From Notamacropus eugenii (taxonomy: Eukaryota; Chordata; Mammalia; Diprotodontia; Macropodidae): 64,000 nt of DNA. The notes below the pieces were generated by a model. That model was not told the origin of the DNA and did not search any database. It saw nothing but the letters and a program-made list of their open reading frames with translations. Within the stretch, counting starts at the first letter, position 1. Every line of letters begins with the position of its first letter. This document shows positions 34,926 to 46,900 of this stretch, piece by piece. The position numbers and the translations under genes are program-made. The DNA is taken from assembly GCF_028372415.1 (NCBI RefSeq), contig NC_092877.1:247151536-247215535 (forward strand), written 5' to 3'.

Positions 34926-35039
34926 TTATTTTTATTAAAATAGGATTAGAAATAGACATTGGAACTGAGTTTATTGGTATAGGGGACTCTCAGATAAGGA
35001 AATTCCTTCAAGCAAGGTACATCAGCAACTTTTATGAAA

Positions 35040-35160
35040 TTCAAAGCCTTAGAGAGTTGTCTAGAGCACTGAGAAGTTAATTGACTTGCACACAGTCACT
35101 TAGTCAGGATAGGTCAATGGCAGGACTTAAGGTTAAGTCTTCTAGTCTCCAAAGGAACAT
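35040..35160 (-). repeat. MIR-type SINE, antisense
   Basis: 'gaagttaattgacttgcaca', 'cagtcacttagtcaggatag' and 'gcaggacttaaggttaagtc' match the reverse-strand MIR core. Confidence 0.65.
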
Positions 35161-35277
35161 CTCCATCCATTTACAAAAACCATTCAAAGGATTATTTTGA
35201 GCATCAAAGTACTTAATTTAGTAACAATTTATGTAAAAATATTTCTACATTCCTATACATTGTATGAGTGCAATTGT

Positions 35278-35338
35278 TAGTAGTAGTAGTAATACTAGTA
35301 GTAATAGAAGTGGTAGTTATAGCAAAAGTAGTACTAGT
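35278..35338. repeat. Imperfect (TAG)n trinucleotide repeat
   Basis: TAG units with scattered substitutions over about 60 bases. Confidence 0.8.
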
Positions 35339-35594
35339 TGTGATAACTTTCACTAATTTACTACTCTAATGTTTTAGTCCATCATGTTGCTGACTCTGGC
35401 TTCCTGAAAGCTATGACAATAAAACACAAGATCTGCAAAATCCTGCCAAATTAGGGATTATTTGAGTACTGAGAAACTCATCACTATAGGATTATCTTCT
35501 TGGTAGAAACTAGCTTTTGCCACTGTGACTCATGAAAACCATGTATCATGGGATGATAGGGTTGCAATTACTTTCCTGTGAGCAAAACCTGAAC

Positions 35595-35790
35595 TCAGGG
35601 GAGACCTAGATTTGAATCTGGCAATTATTAACTATGTGACTACAGAAATATCACTTAACTTGCCTAAGTATCAGCTTCTTCATGTGTTTAATGAGAGTGA
35701 TGAATCTTGGACCACCAAAAGCAAAAGGTTGTGAGGCTCAAAAGAGATGTTTTGTGCAAAGTGTTTTGCATATACTGCTCTTTTTTACCA
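35595..35790 (+). repeat. MIR-type SINE
   Basis: 'gacctagatttgaatctggc', 'ttaactatgtgactaca', 'tatcacttaacttgcct' and 'gtgcaaagtgttttgcatat' are in full MIR order. Confidence 0.7.
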
Positions 35791-37004
35791 GACTCACATA
35801 TCCATAAATTATTAAATTATTAATGATAACAATGATGCAACTGGATAACTCCTGGCACTTTAATTTCTTCTTACCCTTGTCATATCATTTCAAATTTGAA
35901 CATTCTTCACATTATTAGATGACAGTAACATAATAGGCAATTGCCTTGTGCTGCATTTTCTATATTTTTTATTATGTCACCCTCAAACTCTAACTGATAT
36001 TGTAAGCCTACATCAGTTTTCATGTTCCAAATGTAATCCAAGTTTTAAATTTCTTAAGAGTATTTTAATATTTGTTGACAATATGAAACACTCTTAAGTC
36101 TCAGTACCAGGGATTAAATAATTATGCAGTCATATGGTACCAGATCCATCAAGCAAATACTTATGCCTGGGTGTTTGGGATTGTGTTTTTTATAAACAAA
36201 AATCTTCTTATGTTTTTTGATAGAATGGAGAAAGAAATGTAAGAGTATATTTAGATAAGAAAACGTCTAGAACATATGCTTTGCTGAATCAGATAATTCA
36301 TTAGAATAGAACAGAATGATAGCCTGCCTTGAAAGGGAGGAACATATAAATAAGCTTAAGCATGTTATGCACCACTTGGGTAATAGGATAGCATGATGCT
36401 GACTCTAGGGTTCTGAGAACTGACTCTTCAAGAATTTTTAAATCTCACTGTGCTTCAGTCCATCCTTAAAAGCCCAGCAAGGAAGTAGAATTCTGATGAA
36501 GTTCTCTAAAAGTGAGCACACATGTGGCTCTGTTTTTCCATCACATACTGAACTCCAGCAATAGCAGAGGTACAGGATAGGTTATAGGAGCCATTTTGTT
36601 CCTTCAAGTCTCTTTGATCTCCAAAGACTAACGCTTTTTGATCTTTGTTCAGTAACACAAATATTCTTCCCAATTTCAGGGAGGCATATCTAAGGATGAG
36701 ACACAGAGTTGCTGACTTAGATCTTATCCCTGGAATTAGAGGTGAGAAAAAGAAAGATGGACTTGAGTTTAGAAAGGACTTCTGCCTTTAGAAGGTAGTG
36801 AGTCCAGGAGCATAACTACATCCTTAGGGAGTTAAAAACATCATTGGTTGCTTCAGTTAACTCTGGCTCTCCAGATTTCTGCCTCTGACTGCACACGTAA
36901 ATAAAATGGTGATCATGCTAAGGATAATGACAAAAAGCAGCAATAATAAACATCTAATCATCTGAAATTGTTTCTCTTCCTTATGTACACTTATAGATAG
37001 CTAA
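35791..37004. other. Unassigned sequence
   Basis: No gene or confident repeat recognised. Confidence 0.5.
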
Positions 37005-37250
37005 AAACTATTTACTCAGCCCTATCTATTTCTTTGTGATCCCATTTGAGGCTCTCTTGGCAAATATACTAGAGTTGTGTGCCATTTCCTTTTCCAGGTC
37101 ATTTTATAGATGAGAAACTGAGGCAAACAGGGCTAAGTGACTTTTTCAGAGTCACACAACTAATAGGGGATTGAGGGCATATTTAAACTCAGGAAGATAA
37201 ATTTTCTGACTCCAAGCCTGGCTGTACCCTGTGCCATATGGCTCTCTGAG
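37005..37250 (-). repeat. tRNA-derived SINE, antisense
   Basis: 'gtgatcccatttgaggctct', 'cttggcaaatatactagag', 'tgccatttccttttccaggt', 'gatgagaaactgaggcaaac', 'agtcacacaactaatagggg' and 'cctgtgccatatggc' give the reverse complement of nearly the whole SINE. Confidence 0.85.
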
Positions 37251-37317
37251 CTAAAAGCAGCTGTGAGCTAACTAGAAGAAGGCAAATAAACACACATCCA
37301 GATATGTATGTACGTGT

Positions 37318-37342
37318 ATGTATATATATATATATATATATG
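37318..37342. repeat. (TA)n microsatellite
   Basis: Short TA run within a wider imperfect TATG/ACAT stretch (about 37300-37400). Confidence 0.85.
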
Positions 37343-37554
37343 TAAATTTATACACATATATAGACACACACAAATTAGCCATATACATACATATTTATAT
37401 GACCATAAAACTAAGAAAAAAATTCTGAAAAATTAATCAGATATTTTAATTCAACAAAATATCAATATCCAAAATCTTAATATCATACTTATCAATATTA
37501 ATACTAGTAGTATATCATTTATTTTCTCATAGAAATGGAAAATTATCAAGCAAT

Positions 37555-37720
37555 GAATCAGATAACCTTGGAGATGGAAGAGAAACTGGAGATCATGTAG
37601 TTTAACTTATACTTGAATAAGAGCTGCTAGAAGGACTCTCTCAAGATAACTATGTCTTCAACCATTAAGAAAACAATCAAAGAATGTCAAGGATTTTTGG
37701 ACACTCATCTCCACAACATG
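37555..37720 (+). repeat. CR1/L3-like LINE 3' fragment (tentative)
   Basis: 'cttggagatggaagagaaac' followed by 'tggagatcatgtagtttaac' and 'ttatacttgaataagagctg' resembles the 'ttggaagggacct...atctagtccaact...acctgaacaagaat' block. Related to 11810-11960. Confidence 0.4.
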
Positions 37721-38094
37721 GCTACTGAGATCACAATAATAAGGTCATAGAAAGTTAGCTCCTCTAGTCTATATAATACTATATTTGCAATGTATTCTAC
37801 AACATCCTTATCATAGATCTTTTTTGAACATTTGCAGGGAACTGATTACATAACAAGGCAATATAGGACAGACATAGTTAGGAGTGTACCTATGTGTGGC
37901 TATTACCCATTAACGCTAGTTTAAGACCCAAGTTCAAATAATATATTATGGCCTGAGTTACAAATGATATATTTAATCTTCCCTTACTCCCAATAAGACA
38001 ATCTTTTAAATAGTTAAAAGCAGATATTCTTCTCCTTGAATTCTCTTTTTCAAGTTACTTCAATAGGTCCATATATAATTTTGATAGAAATGAT
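37721..38094. other. Unassigned sequence
   Basis: Nothing recognised. Confidence 0.5.
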
Positions 38095-38345
38095 CAATAA
38101 GTTATTGCTATTCAGTTATTCAGTAGTGGTTGACCATACAATTCTTGGAAAAAGATAGTGAAATGGTTTGTCATTTCTTTCTCTTGTGTGCTCTCATTTT
38201 ACAGATGAGGAACTGAGGCAAATAAGGATTAAGGGATTTGCCTGGTATCTCATAACTAGTAAGTTTCTAAGGCTGGATTTGAAATCAGATCTTTCTGAAT
38301 GTAAGCCAGATGCTATATCCATAATATGATCTAGCTACCCCTTCA
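38095..38345 (-). repeat. tRNA-derived SINE, antisense
   Basis: 'tacaattcttggaaaaagat', 'ttttacagatgaggaactga', 'ggcaaataaggattaaggga', 'ctggatttgaaatcagatct' and 'gatctagctacccc' form a nearly complete antisense SINE ending at its tRNA-like head. Confidence 0.85.
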
Positions 38346-38360
38346 TCAATAAGGGGAAAG

Positions 38361-38389
38361 AGAAAGACAGAGAGAGAGGGAGAGAGAGG

Positions 38390-38465
<76 letters not shown>
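38361..38465. repeat. (GA)n microsatellite, about 100 bp
   Basis: Long GA run with a few interruptions at its left end, directly after the SINE head. The 84-codon minus frame through it is low-complexity. Confidence 0.95.
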
Positions 38466-38467
<2 letters not shown>

Positions 38468-38639
38468 ATAAAATGTTGATGAATAGTGAATTAGGTCCAG
38501 AATTGAGATGGAGTGTAGGCTAAATTGCACTTTAATCATTCTAAATTTCTTTCTGAAATAAAAGTACTTCTATTTAGAATATATTTATACATATATACAT
38601 GCAACATGAAATAGTAACATCTGAGATATATAGTTATGT

Positions 38640-38760
38640 ATACACACATATGCACATAGGCACACACAAATATGTGTATGTATCTACATATAGAATATAT
38701 ATATATATATTGTGTATGTATCTACATATAGAATATATATATATATATATAAAGAGAGGA
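38640..38760. repeat. CA/TA microsatellites with a tandem duplication
   Basis: The segment 'tgtgtatgtatctacatata' and its following 'gaatatata' run occurs twice back to back (about 38673-38710 and 38711-38750). Confidence 0.85.
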
Positions 38761-38839
38761 AGACACACACACAGATGGAGGCAGAGAAACACAAACACAC
38801 AGAGATTCATTCATAAGCAGGGTACAGCTTGCTGCTAAT

Positions 38840-39299
38840 GAAAAAATGTATACAGAAAAGATTTAGAATATGCTAGTGGAATTCACTCATGGAACATTGA
38901 GTGAGCCAGCCAAGAAGTAAAGATGAGTAATATCCAAAGAATATCTATCCCATTTGTTCCATTACTATCTACACAATGTCAAAAAAGCCAAGAGGAAGGC
39001 CTTCAGTTCATTGGATATGCCCTTTTTGAAAGATTTTGGAAGATATGGACACAAGTTCCATAAAATGACAATACAAAGATTGGAGGATTGCTATTTATGT
39101 CTTTTGATTAAATATCTACATTAATGTAAATATCAAAGTACAAGGTATTTTAAAAGTCTCAGTGCAGATTTGACTGATGAAGTTTAAAAAAAGTTTAAAA
39201 CTTAAGACTTTGGAGATACCATTACTTCTTTCATTATCATGGAAAATTACTTCAGTCGTAGAAATCTAATTTAGGATTCATCCTTTGTCTTTGGGTTTT
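38840..39299. other. Unassigned sequence
   Basis: Nothing recognised. Confidence 0.5.
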
Positions 39300-39575
39300 T
39301 CTATCTCTTATTAAATGACTTCTCCCAGAATTATTTTAAAAGGGTGCCTAGATAAGTCATCTCTTCACTAGCCATCAAGTATCACTCCTCTTGACTTCTC
39401 TGTCATGCTTCCTTCTCCCTCATCTTTATCATCTTTTTATGTTTGCCATTCACCATTAGAATATAGGTTCCTTGAGGGTAGGGGGCTGGCTTTTTTCCCC
39501 CTTGATTTTGTATTTCCACTATATAGACAGAAACTGATACAAGACAAATGTTTAATAAATGCATAATGACTGTTA
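39300..39575 (+). repeat. L2-type LINE 3' end
   Basis: 'ttagaatataggttccttga', 'gggtagggggctggctttt', 'ttgtatttccactatat' and 'tgtttaataaatgcataatg' form the L2 3' terminus. Confidence 0.75.
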
Positions 39576-39807
39576 AATCATATAATGGTTACTTTCCTCT
39601 CCTTATGGTCAGACTTGTCAATATCTCTCTTTAAATGTGTGGAACATATTCCAACTATTTTTTTTTAAAATAAAACAGAGTTTAGAGGAAGTATCAGAAG
39701 TTCTTAACCTTGGATCCTTAAACTTCTGTTGACAGATAAACCGTATTTCATTATTCTGAGAAGGGTGCCATAATTATCACCAGATTGCTAAAGATCCATG
39801 TTGCACA

Positions 39808-39813
39808 CATGCA

Positions 39814-39844
<31 letters not shown>

Positions 39845-39970
39845 AGATATAGATATATAGATATATAGATATATACATATATATAATGCACACACAAACA
39901 CGTGCACACACACACACAGAGAAAGAAAGAGATATGGGGGTGAAGAGGGAAAAGGAGAAGGAGAGGGAGA
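39808..39970. repeat. Compound (TA)/(ATAG)/(CA)/(GA) microsatellite
   Basis: A TA run, then ATAGAT units, a CA run at 39900-39918 and GAGAAG/GAGGGA units to about 39975. The 65-codon frame here is low-complexity in its first half. Confidence 0.9.
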
Positions 39971-42130
39971 GGGAGAGAGTTAAGAAACTTTTGTTTTACT
40001 TAGAATTCATTCAAAGGAGATTCCAAGTACAATTTATTTCAACTTTAAAAGAAAAATTTTTACTTTCCCTCAAAAGACATTAGTCATTGTTTTAAAATCA
40101 AGTCACACCACCTTTCTTCCTGTAATAGCTATGTCTTGGTCCAATATGCTACATAAAGTACAAGTGAGTTTTCAGATACATGAATTTATCATAGTATTTA
40201 ACTATTTTAAATGTAATATATCTTGCACTATTTCTATGCTGAGAGAGGAAAAATTGATTTTTATCAATATTATTTTAAATTCTTTCCCAAAATTGAATCC
40301 AATGTTTTAAAAATGTTTATTGTTGATGATAATAAAAGGAAATCTTGCCTTAGCACTCACACAACCAAAAAAATAATAATACTTAGCAACTGAAATAGGG
40401 ATATAATTTAATGAAGGATAAAACAGAAACACTGCTAAATCAAACTAAAATATATATTTCTAATAGTGTACAAAATGTGCATAACTGAAAACTTTAGAGG
40501 ACCAAAATCAGTAACCTAAAATCTGAAGGGGTCTAAGAAATCATCTTAGTCATGTAGTGAAATTTTTGCATGAATCACAAATTTCCCTACAATTTTCTCA
40601 ACCAGTCATCATTTAGTCACTTCTGAACACTTTGAAAAAAAAAATATATATATATATATATGAATTTTTTACCTTTCTCTTGACTAATACTATACTCTCT
40701 ATTTAAAAAAGTAATGAATACTGTATTTTTCCCACTTCAGATTACCTTTACAACTACTCAGGGTTTCAAGAAGTTTGGTTATTCTTAGAACCATAACCTC
40801 CATATCCTTCACTCAGATCAGAAAAGAAGTCAACTAGTTTTCATTATGGTTAAACCACATTATGAATTCTTTGAGTTCATTTTCTTCCTGTGCTTTCAGG
40901 ACACTATGCTTTAATATTTATGCCCTCTTAAATATGTAGCTAATATACTAATCTAAAATGTTGCTTATAAATATTTCCTTATATCTCTGGTAATATCTAT
41001 TGGACAATCTCATATAACAACACATTTGCTCAGAGATCCCTGACCTCTTCCCCCAAAACACTAAATAAACACCAAAAAAACCCCCAAAAACAAACCCAAA
41101 ACCAACCTTGACCCTTCAGTTGTCCTGTTTTTTTTTTTTTTTCCCTTTCTACTAATCTTCTTGAAGAACTGGTTTCTATTTGATACCTCTATTTCATCAC
41201 CACATATTCTCTTCTGCTCTTTGAAACCTGGTTTCTATGCCAGTCATTCTATTATAATTACTCTTTCATCAGTAAACAATACCCTCCTTGTTGCCAAATT
41301 CAATGACTTCTATTATTTATTTAGTTCTTTGGTTTTCATCATTCTTAACTTATATGCTGCCATTGAAACCATTCTTCCGTCTCTCTTCTTGGTTTACTTT
41401 TTCTTCCATTGCCTATCAACTCCTAACAACAAATTGCTACTTACTCCCAAATCTTTTTTTTTTCCTAGCTAACTTTGATGTGGGTGCATAAGCAAGAGAG
41501 ATCTGAGTCTATTTGAAGGGGAAGAGTATAAATGGGCTGAGCAGTTGAAGGTTACTACAATGCTAAAATCAGGAATGATTTGAAAACTGAGAGTAGTGTT
41601 AAGAGAGGAGGAAGAAACAGGATGGAATGCATGTGAGATGTAGAAATACAGAATCCATAGAATTTTATAACTATTTTATATGAGATGGTAGAGAGGGGGA
41701 GATATAAAAGAAACAAAAAACAAAATATAAACAAGAACTCCAAGAAATTCAATAATGGGGAATGATGGTATATAGAAGGAACTGCAGAATAGGAAAGTGG
41801 AGCAGGTTTATGACAGGAAGTAATGAACTCAATTTTGGAATGTTGAATTTCAAAGAAACTTGCAGGTTTCCATCTTGATGAAATTTATAAGAAATATAAT
41901 AAGATTCTTTTAAGTATAAGGCAAATACATTAATTTTTGCATAAAGGAAAAGTGAAGTTTTAAACATTTTAAAGGTAGTTTGCTTTATTTTAATTATATT
42001 TTTTCCTTAAAAATAATTGTTTCATTCTGAGAAAAACAGCAGTAATAATGAAAAAAATTCCTTATAGCCACAAAAATTAAATCTGCTATAATATAAAAAT
42101 ATTTGGCAATATTAAGAATCATAATTTCCA
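39971..42130. other. Unassigned AT-rich sequence
   Basis: A (TA)n run lies at about 40643-40661 and a poly-T at 41129-41142. The overlapping frames at 41161-41491 are hydrophobic and low in complexity and show no known domain. 41470-41960 contains several A-rich purine stretches. Confidence 0.45.
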
Positions 42131-42625
42131 ACAGGGAGCCAAGATGACAAAGTAGAAGCAGAGACCTCCTAAAACTCTCCACCCATAGCCCTCAATAAAC
42201 ATATTAAAAATGATTCTACGCAAATTCTAGAGCAGCAGAAACCACAAAATGACAGACTGAAGCAAATTTCCAGCCCAAGATAATCTTGAAGGTTGACTAG
42301 AAGGATCTCTTAGACGAGGATGCGAGCAGAGCACAGTTTGGCCACAATGCAGACTGAGCAGGCCTCAGGGTACTGAATAGCTGATGGCTACTGTGGATTC
42401 CTGACTTCTCAACCCACAAAGGCTAAAGATAGCTTCAGAAGTCAATGGGAAGGGTCTCTTATCTGACTGAGAGGGGAGCATTATCCAGTCCCAGTCCCAG
42501 CCCCAGCTCCATGGAGTCTTCAGCCACTGCTGAAACAGCTGCTTCTGAAGCCCTCCACTTAACAAATCTCAAAAGTCAAGTAATTGGCTGGGAAAATGAG
42601 GAAAGAGGGAAGAAGAAGTAGAATA
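42131..42625 (+). mobile_element. L1/HAL1 5' UTR and ORF1 start, 3'-truncated
   Basis: Begins with 'ggagccaagatgacaaagta', the usual opening of marsupial L1-type 5' UTRs. It runs through about 400 bp of leader and reaches 'gaaacagctgcttctgaagc' and 'caagtaattggctgggaaaa'. These match the beginning of ORF1 in the copies at 25.26 kb and 56.6 kb. Homology ends near 42625 with no poly(A), so only the 5' end is present. Confidence 0.75.
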
Positions 42626-42726
42626 TAGACTTATATTTGAATATGTAGGCAGTTGATGTAATGCATTTTATTATTTTATAATTTCTGTTTTTAAGACTAT
42701 CATTTGATGATCTGATTGGTCTAATA

Positions 42727-42881
42727 ATACACACACATACACACAAATATGTATGCTTGCATACATATACATGTACATGCATATACATGTACAAACACAT
42801 ATGCCCCAAACCAGTTTTATTTGCAAATCCTGGGCAACTTATTTTTATAAAAAATTCACACACACACACACACACACACGA
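42727..42881. repeat. CA/TACATG simple repeats, (CA)n at 42857-42879
   Basis: Imperfect ACATAC/TACATG stretch followed, after unique sequence, by an uninterrupted CA run. Confidence 0.85.
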
Positions 42882-42969
42882 ATGCATTCCTTACATAAAT
42901 CCAGAGATCATATTTTACTGATTCAACAATCTTTCTTTATTAAATATGATTTCTGTGTAAGTCAATGTA

Positions 42970-43060
42970 TTCAGTTCTAGGGACACACATCTAAATACTG
43001 CATTGTCTCTGACCTCAAGGAACTTAAGTACGTGGGAAAGTATAATAAAAGATCTAAAAC
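42970..43060 (+). repeat. Old interspersed repeat, 'ctcaaggaact' family
   Basis: 'tgtctctgacctcaaggaac' with 'taataaaagatct' matches the first part of 9113-9247. Confidence 0.5.
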
Positions 43061-44074
43061 AAAGTTGAAAGAGACATTCAGGGGAATATTTAAAGAGAGA
43101 GAAAGAACACGATCAACACTGTATCTCTCAACTGCCTAACATTTAGTGGGCACACTATAGGTGAGATGACTCTTGAATGTTAAATGAATATATTATTTGT
43201 TATATGTGAATGCCAGCTGACTTTGTCAAAGCCTATGACATCAGAATCTCATCCTTTGAAAGTTCTTCCATGATGGAAAGTTTTCATAAAGACCCTGAAG
43301 TTAGGAAGATGTTACTTAAAGAATAAACAAGTTAAGAAAGGTTCTCATGGTTGGGCAACAAGGGACAATATTACCCCCCACCAATGGCAACAATTCATTA
43401 AGGCAATTTTAATATGGCAGAGAGGAACTGAGATTTGCCTCCATGAAATATTGACAGTTATATAATGAGGGATTCTGAGAATACTAAGCCATATGTCTTA
43501 AATTAAATTGTAATTGTCATCCTGAAATATTAAATATTTTATTTATTTTAGTTCCTATCAATCTCTGACAAGAATTCAAAATGATAAAAAGTCATGAGTT
43601 TTGAATGGAATTCCTCTGCTTGTCCCCAGAAGACAGTGATAAGATAGCTTATATTTTTAATGATGTGTTCTTTGATAGCTTCAAGTTCAAGAAAAATCAT
43701 TTGCCCATTAAATATCTAATGATTAAGTACTGTATGTTATTATGTGCCCCAAATTATGCTAGCTCCTATAGAAAAAGACCAAATAAAACAAAAAAAATTC
43801 ATGAAACAAAAAACATTATCCATGTCCGAAATATGATTAGAATCTAGCTGTCACTCCAGCCAATTAGTTTTAAAGAATAATAGAATCCTTGATCTGGAAC
43901 TGAACTTAGAACCAATCTACTTTGATTCTCCAATTCTAAAAAAGAAAAAAAACAACAAAAAACCCCCCTGAAGTTCATAGTAATTAAGTAGTTTTCCTCA
44001 GGTCATTCATATCCCTATTCTAAGATATGAAACTAGATACTCCCCTGATTTCTAGCAGCATCAGAGTATATTGA
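43061..44074. other. Unassigned sequence
   Basis: The 80-codon frame at 43605-43847 shows no recognisable motif. 43865-43935 has a faint CR1-like 'agaatccttgatctggaac' that I could not support. Confidence 0.45.
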
Positions 44075-44290
44075 AAAGAATATTCCACTTAGCATTAGAA
44101 AAATTGGGTTCTATTCACAGCTCCAACACTTAATAGCTGTGTGACATTGGATGAATCATTAAAACTCTCAGAAATTTCAGTTTTTAAACATTTGTGAAAT
44201 GGGCTGAATAATACCCAAACTACCTACTTCACAAAATTTCAAAGAAAGTTATTAGCAAAACACTGGATGAGAATGAACTTTATTATTGTA
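44075..44290 (+). repeat. MIR-type SINE
   Basis: 'ctccaacacttaatagctgt', 'gtgacattggatgaatcatt', 'tttgtgaaatgggctgaata' and 'gcaaaacactggatgag' are in MIR order. Confidence 0.65.
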
Positions 44291-45016
44291 TATTATCCAT
44301 TTGATCTCACATACTTAAATATTGTCTTACAGCAAGCAAACGTTGGAAAATCATAGTAAGGCAAAAATTTACTTGGTCTTTTTACAGTGAAAAGAAGTAA
44401 CCTCAGAGAAGTAATTTTAAATGCAGGTATGTGTTAAGATTGGTAACATGATGGGTAAGTTGTGTTCAAGAGGAAAATATTTGAAATGATGTGTGAGGAC
44501 ATAATTTAAAGTAGAAAAGCAAAATCTATGTTGACCACTGCATGGTTCACATCTATCTAATGGAAAGGAATATGTATTTCATTCATACTTCCTACATGTG
44601 GTTCTTGCTATCTTTTGAGGATATTCCTTGTACAGAGGAAATAGTTATTTTTTTTTCTTCCCAGTTGCATAACTTTTTAGGGCGAGGTACAGCCTCAGAT
44701 CCAGGAAGTTTTAGAATGAATTTCTGCCTGAGACACATACAAGGTCTACAATACATGGCAAGTGACTTAACTTCTCAGTGCTCTACACAACAACCTAAGA
44801 TTATAAACAACAAAGAATATACCAAACTGCATTAATAGAGGGAGTTTCCTCACATGTAAATAACATATACAAAACAAAATCACAGCTCCTGTCTTTATCC
44901 TAACTCTATCTCTTTCCTTACAAATTACTTCAAATAATGTACATTGCTTCATTCTTTTAAGGAGTGATTAAATTTTATTCCTTTAACCTATAAATAACCT
45001 GAATTTTCTGATTTTG
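44291..45016. other. Unassigned sequence
   Basis: The 97-codon frame at 44542-44835 resembles no known protein and may partly cover an old SINE ('aatgaatttctgcctgagac'). Confidence 0.45.
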
Positions 45017-45092
45017 TGTGTGTGCACGTGCTCATGCATGTGTGCATGAATGTGTATGTGTGGGTGCATGGATATGTGTGTGTGTGTGCGTT
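45017..45092. repeat. Imperfect (TG)n repeat
   Basis: TGTG/TGCA words over about 75 bases. Confidence 0.8.
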
Positions 45093-45718
45093 TGTATCTC
45101 CATGTTGCAGATGAAGAAACTAGGTCCAATGCCATTTCCTAAGGGTCCAAAAGATATTAAAATGCTTAGCTTTTCTTGCTGGGCATTGTTATCCTAGCAT
45201 TTTTTTTAACCTTGGTGGAATTGGAGACACACTACTGTGACAGATTTGATATTTGATATGTTGGTAATCTCCCAATTTCCTTTCACTAGAGAACTCAATG
45301 AAATGTTTTAAGGCAAATTTAACCTTCATGTGAAATTTTTGTGACAACATAGGATAGAAAATTATGGTTTAAAAAATCATGTCATTCACTCATTATCTGT
45401 ATGATAACACTACAGTATAATCCTCTTCAACTATCTCATTAATGGGATACAGACAACCTTGGGCTATTATTGGTACTATATTAGTTTTATCATTTCTTAC
45501 CAAGCTACATGGCTTTACTTGATGGTTCTGTCATTCTGAAGATCAATTTCATGAAACATTTTGGGAGACTCATCTCAAAATTTTTGCACCTGTACTTGAA
45601 TTTATTTTATTATATAGAACCACTCTTAAAGACCATGTGTTGTGTTGTAGATGTGTAATAATATAGTCTGGTAAAGCTAGTGTTCACAACAACCCAGAAA
45701 TAGACTTTTCAAATACTG

Positions 45719-45720
<2 letters not shown>
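45093..45720. other. Unassigned sequence
   Basis: Nothing recognised. Confidence 0.5.
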
Positions 45721-45762
<42 letters not shown>

Positions 45763-45815
45763 ATCTATCCATCTATCTATCTGTCTATCTAGCTAGCTAG
45801 CTAGCTAGCTATCTG
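45721..45815. repeat. Compound (GT)n(TATC)n(TAGC)n microsatellite
   Basis: A GT run (45721-45757) passes into ATCT/CATC tetranucleotides and then AGCT units (about 45790-45811). Confidence 0.92.
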
Positions 45816-46099
45816 TAATCTACCTACTGTTTCAAAAACATTAATGCATTAATAAGTATAATAACCTTTAAACTGACTTTAGGGCATCCTGGGTAGTCTA
45901 TTCATAATTAGCTATGACTGTTTGCTACACTATTTTCATTTAAATAAAAGAAAGAAAAAAATATCCCTTGCATTAGACTCAATAGAAAGTGAAGTCCCAA
46001 AAGGTAAGGGATATTACTTATTCACTGTTTGCTTCTGTACTGTATTACAAGAACTGTGACAACCATGAGAGATACAAAGAGGGGGAAAAGTCTTTGTCC

Positions 46100-46655
46100 T
46101 AGATGTTCTCTTGATCAATTCATATCTACCATGCTAACAAAATCCTGGTAAATCTTGTCTACAGACCACTAGGTCACTCTCCTTTCTTCCTCAATAAGTT
46201 AAATACATAGTTCATAGTCTTTCTCTGCTTTGTTAACTCATGTGCTCATAACTGGGCACTTCCCTAAAATACCCTAATGACTCAGTTCATCAATCTACTC
46301 ACTTCCCATGACCTACTCCTCCACCTGACCTCAGACACATAGATGGTCATATCCTTCATTTTGCTATAACCTACAAATGTACCACCTCTATTTTCAAGTA
46401 CCATTTTATGAAACCCCATTTTATACGGAAACTTTTCCTAACCCTCTTAAATCTAGTGCCTTCCCTGCTTGTTTCCTATTCATCCTGGATATAGTTTTTT
46501 TTTCTTTTGGTTATATTTGTTTGGCTGTTTTCTTCCCTATTAGAGTGTAATTTCCTTGAGGGAAGAGACTGTCTTTTGCATCTTTTTATATCTGCAGTGC
46601 TCAGCACAGTGCCTGACACCTAATAGTCATTTAATAACTGCTTATACTGACTGAA
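46100..46655 (+). repeat. L2-type LINE 3' end
   Basis: 'tctagtgccttccctgctt', 'attagagtgtaatttccttg', 'agggaagagactgtcttttg', 'tcagcacagtgcctgacacc' and 'tttaataactgcttatactg' form a well-preserved L2-type terminus. The upstream edge is approximate. Confidence 0.8.
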
Positions 46656-46657
46656 AG

Positions 46658-46900
46658 TAGATATATAGATCTAGGTATATTATAGATACAGATTTAGATA
46701 CATATATAAGAGAAAAGGTAAATATATATGTATATACATATTTCTCATACATATATACAAACAGAAATACTTGTATGTATATAAAGACCCATGTATACAT
46801 ACATAATATATGTATGTATATATGTATGTATATGTGAATATGTATACTAATGTGTGTATGTGTTTATGTGTACATATTTGTGTGTGTATGTGTGTATTCA
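46658..46900. repeat. Imperfect (TATG)n/(TATA)n simple repeat
   Basis: Degenerate TATGTA and ATACAT words over about 240 bases directly after the L2 end. The 76-codon minus frame across it is an artefact. Confidence 0.85.

Noticed and set aside
41161..41491. Overlapping hydrophobic frames (103 and 67 codons)
   Set aside because: Pyrimidine-rich DNA gives Leu/Ser/Phe-rich frames; two frames overlap with equal plausibility and neither shows a domain.
45721..45815. Possible CRISPR-like or minisatellite array
   Set aside because: Units are 2-4 bases and contiguous, so this is a compound microsatellite; no spacers exist anywhere in the window.
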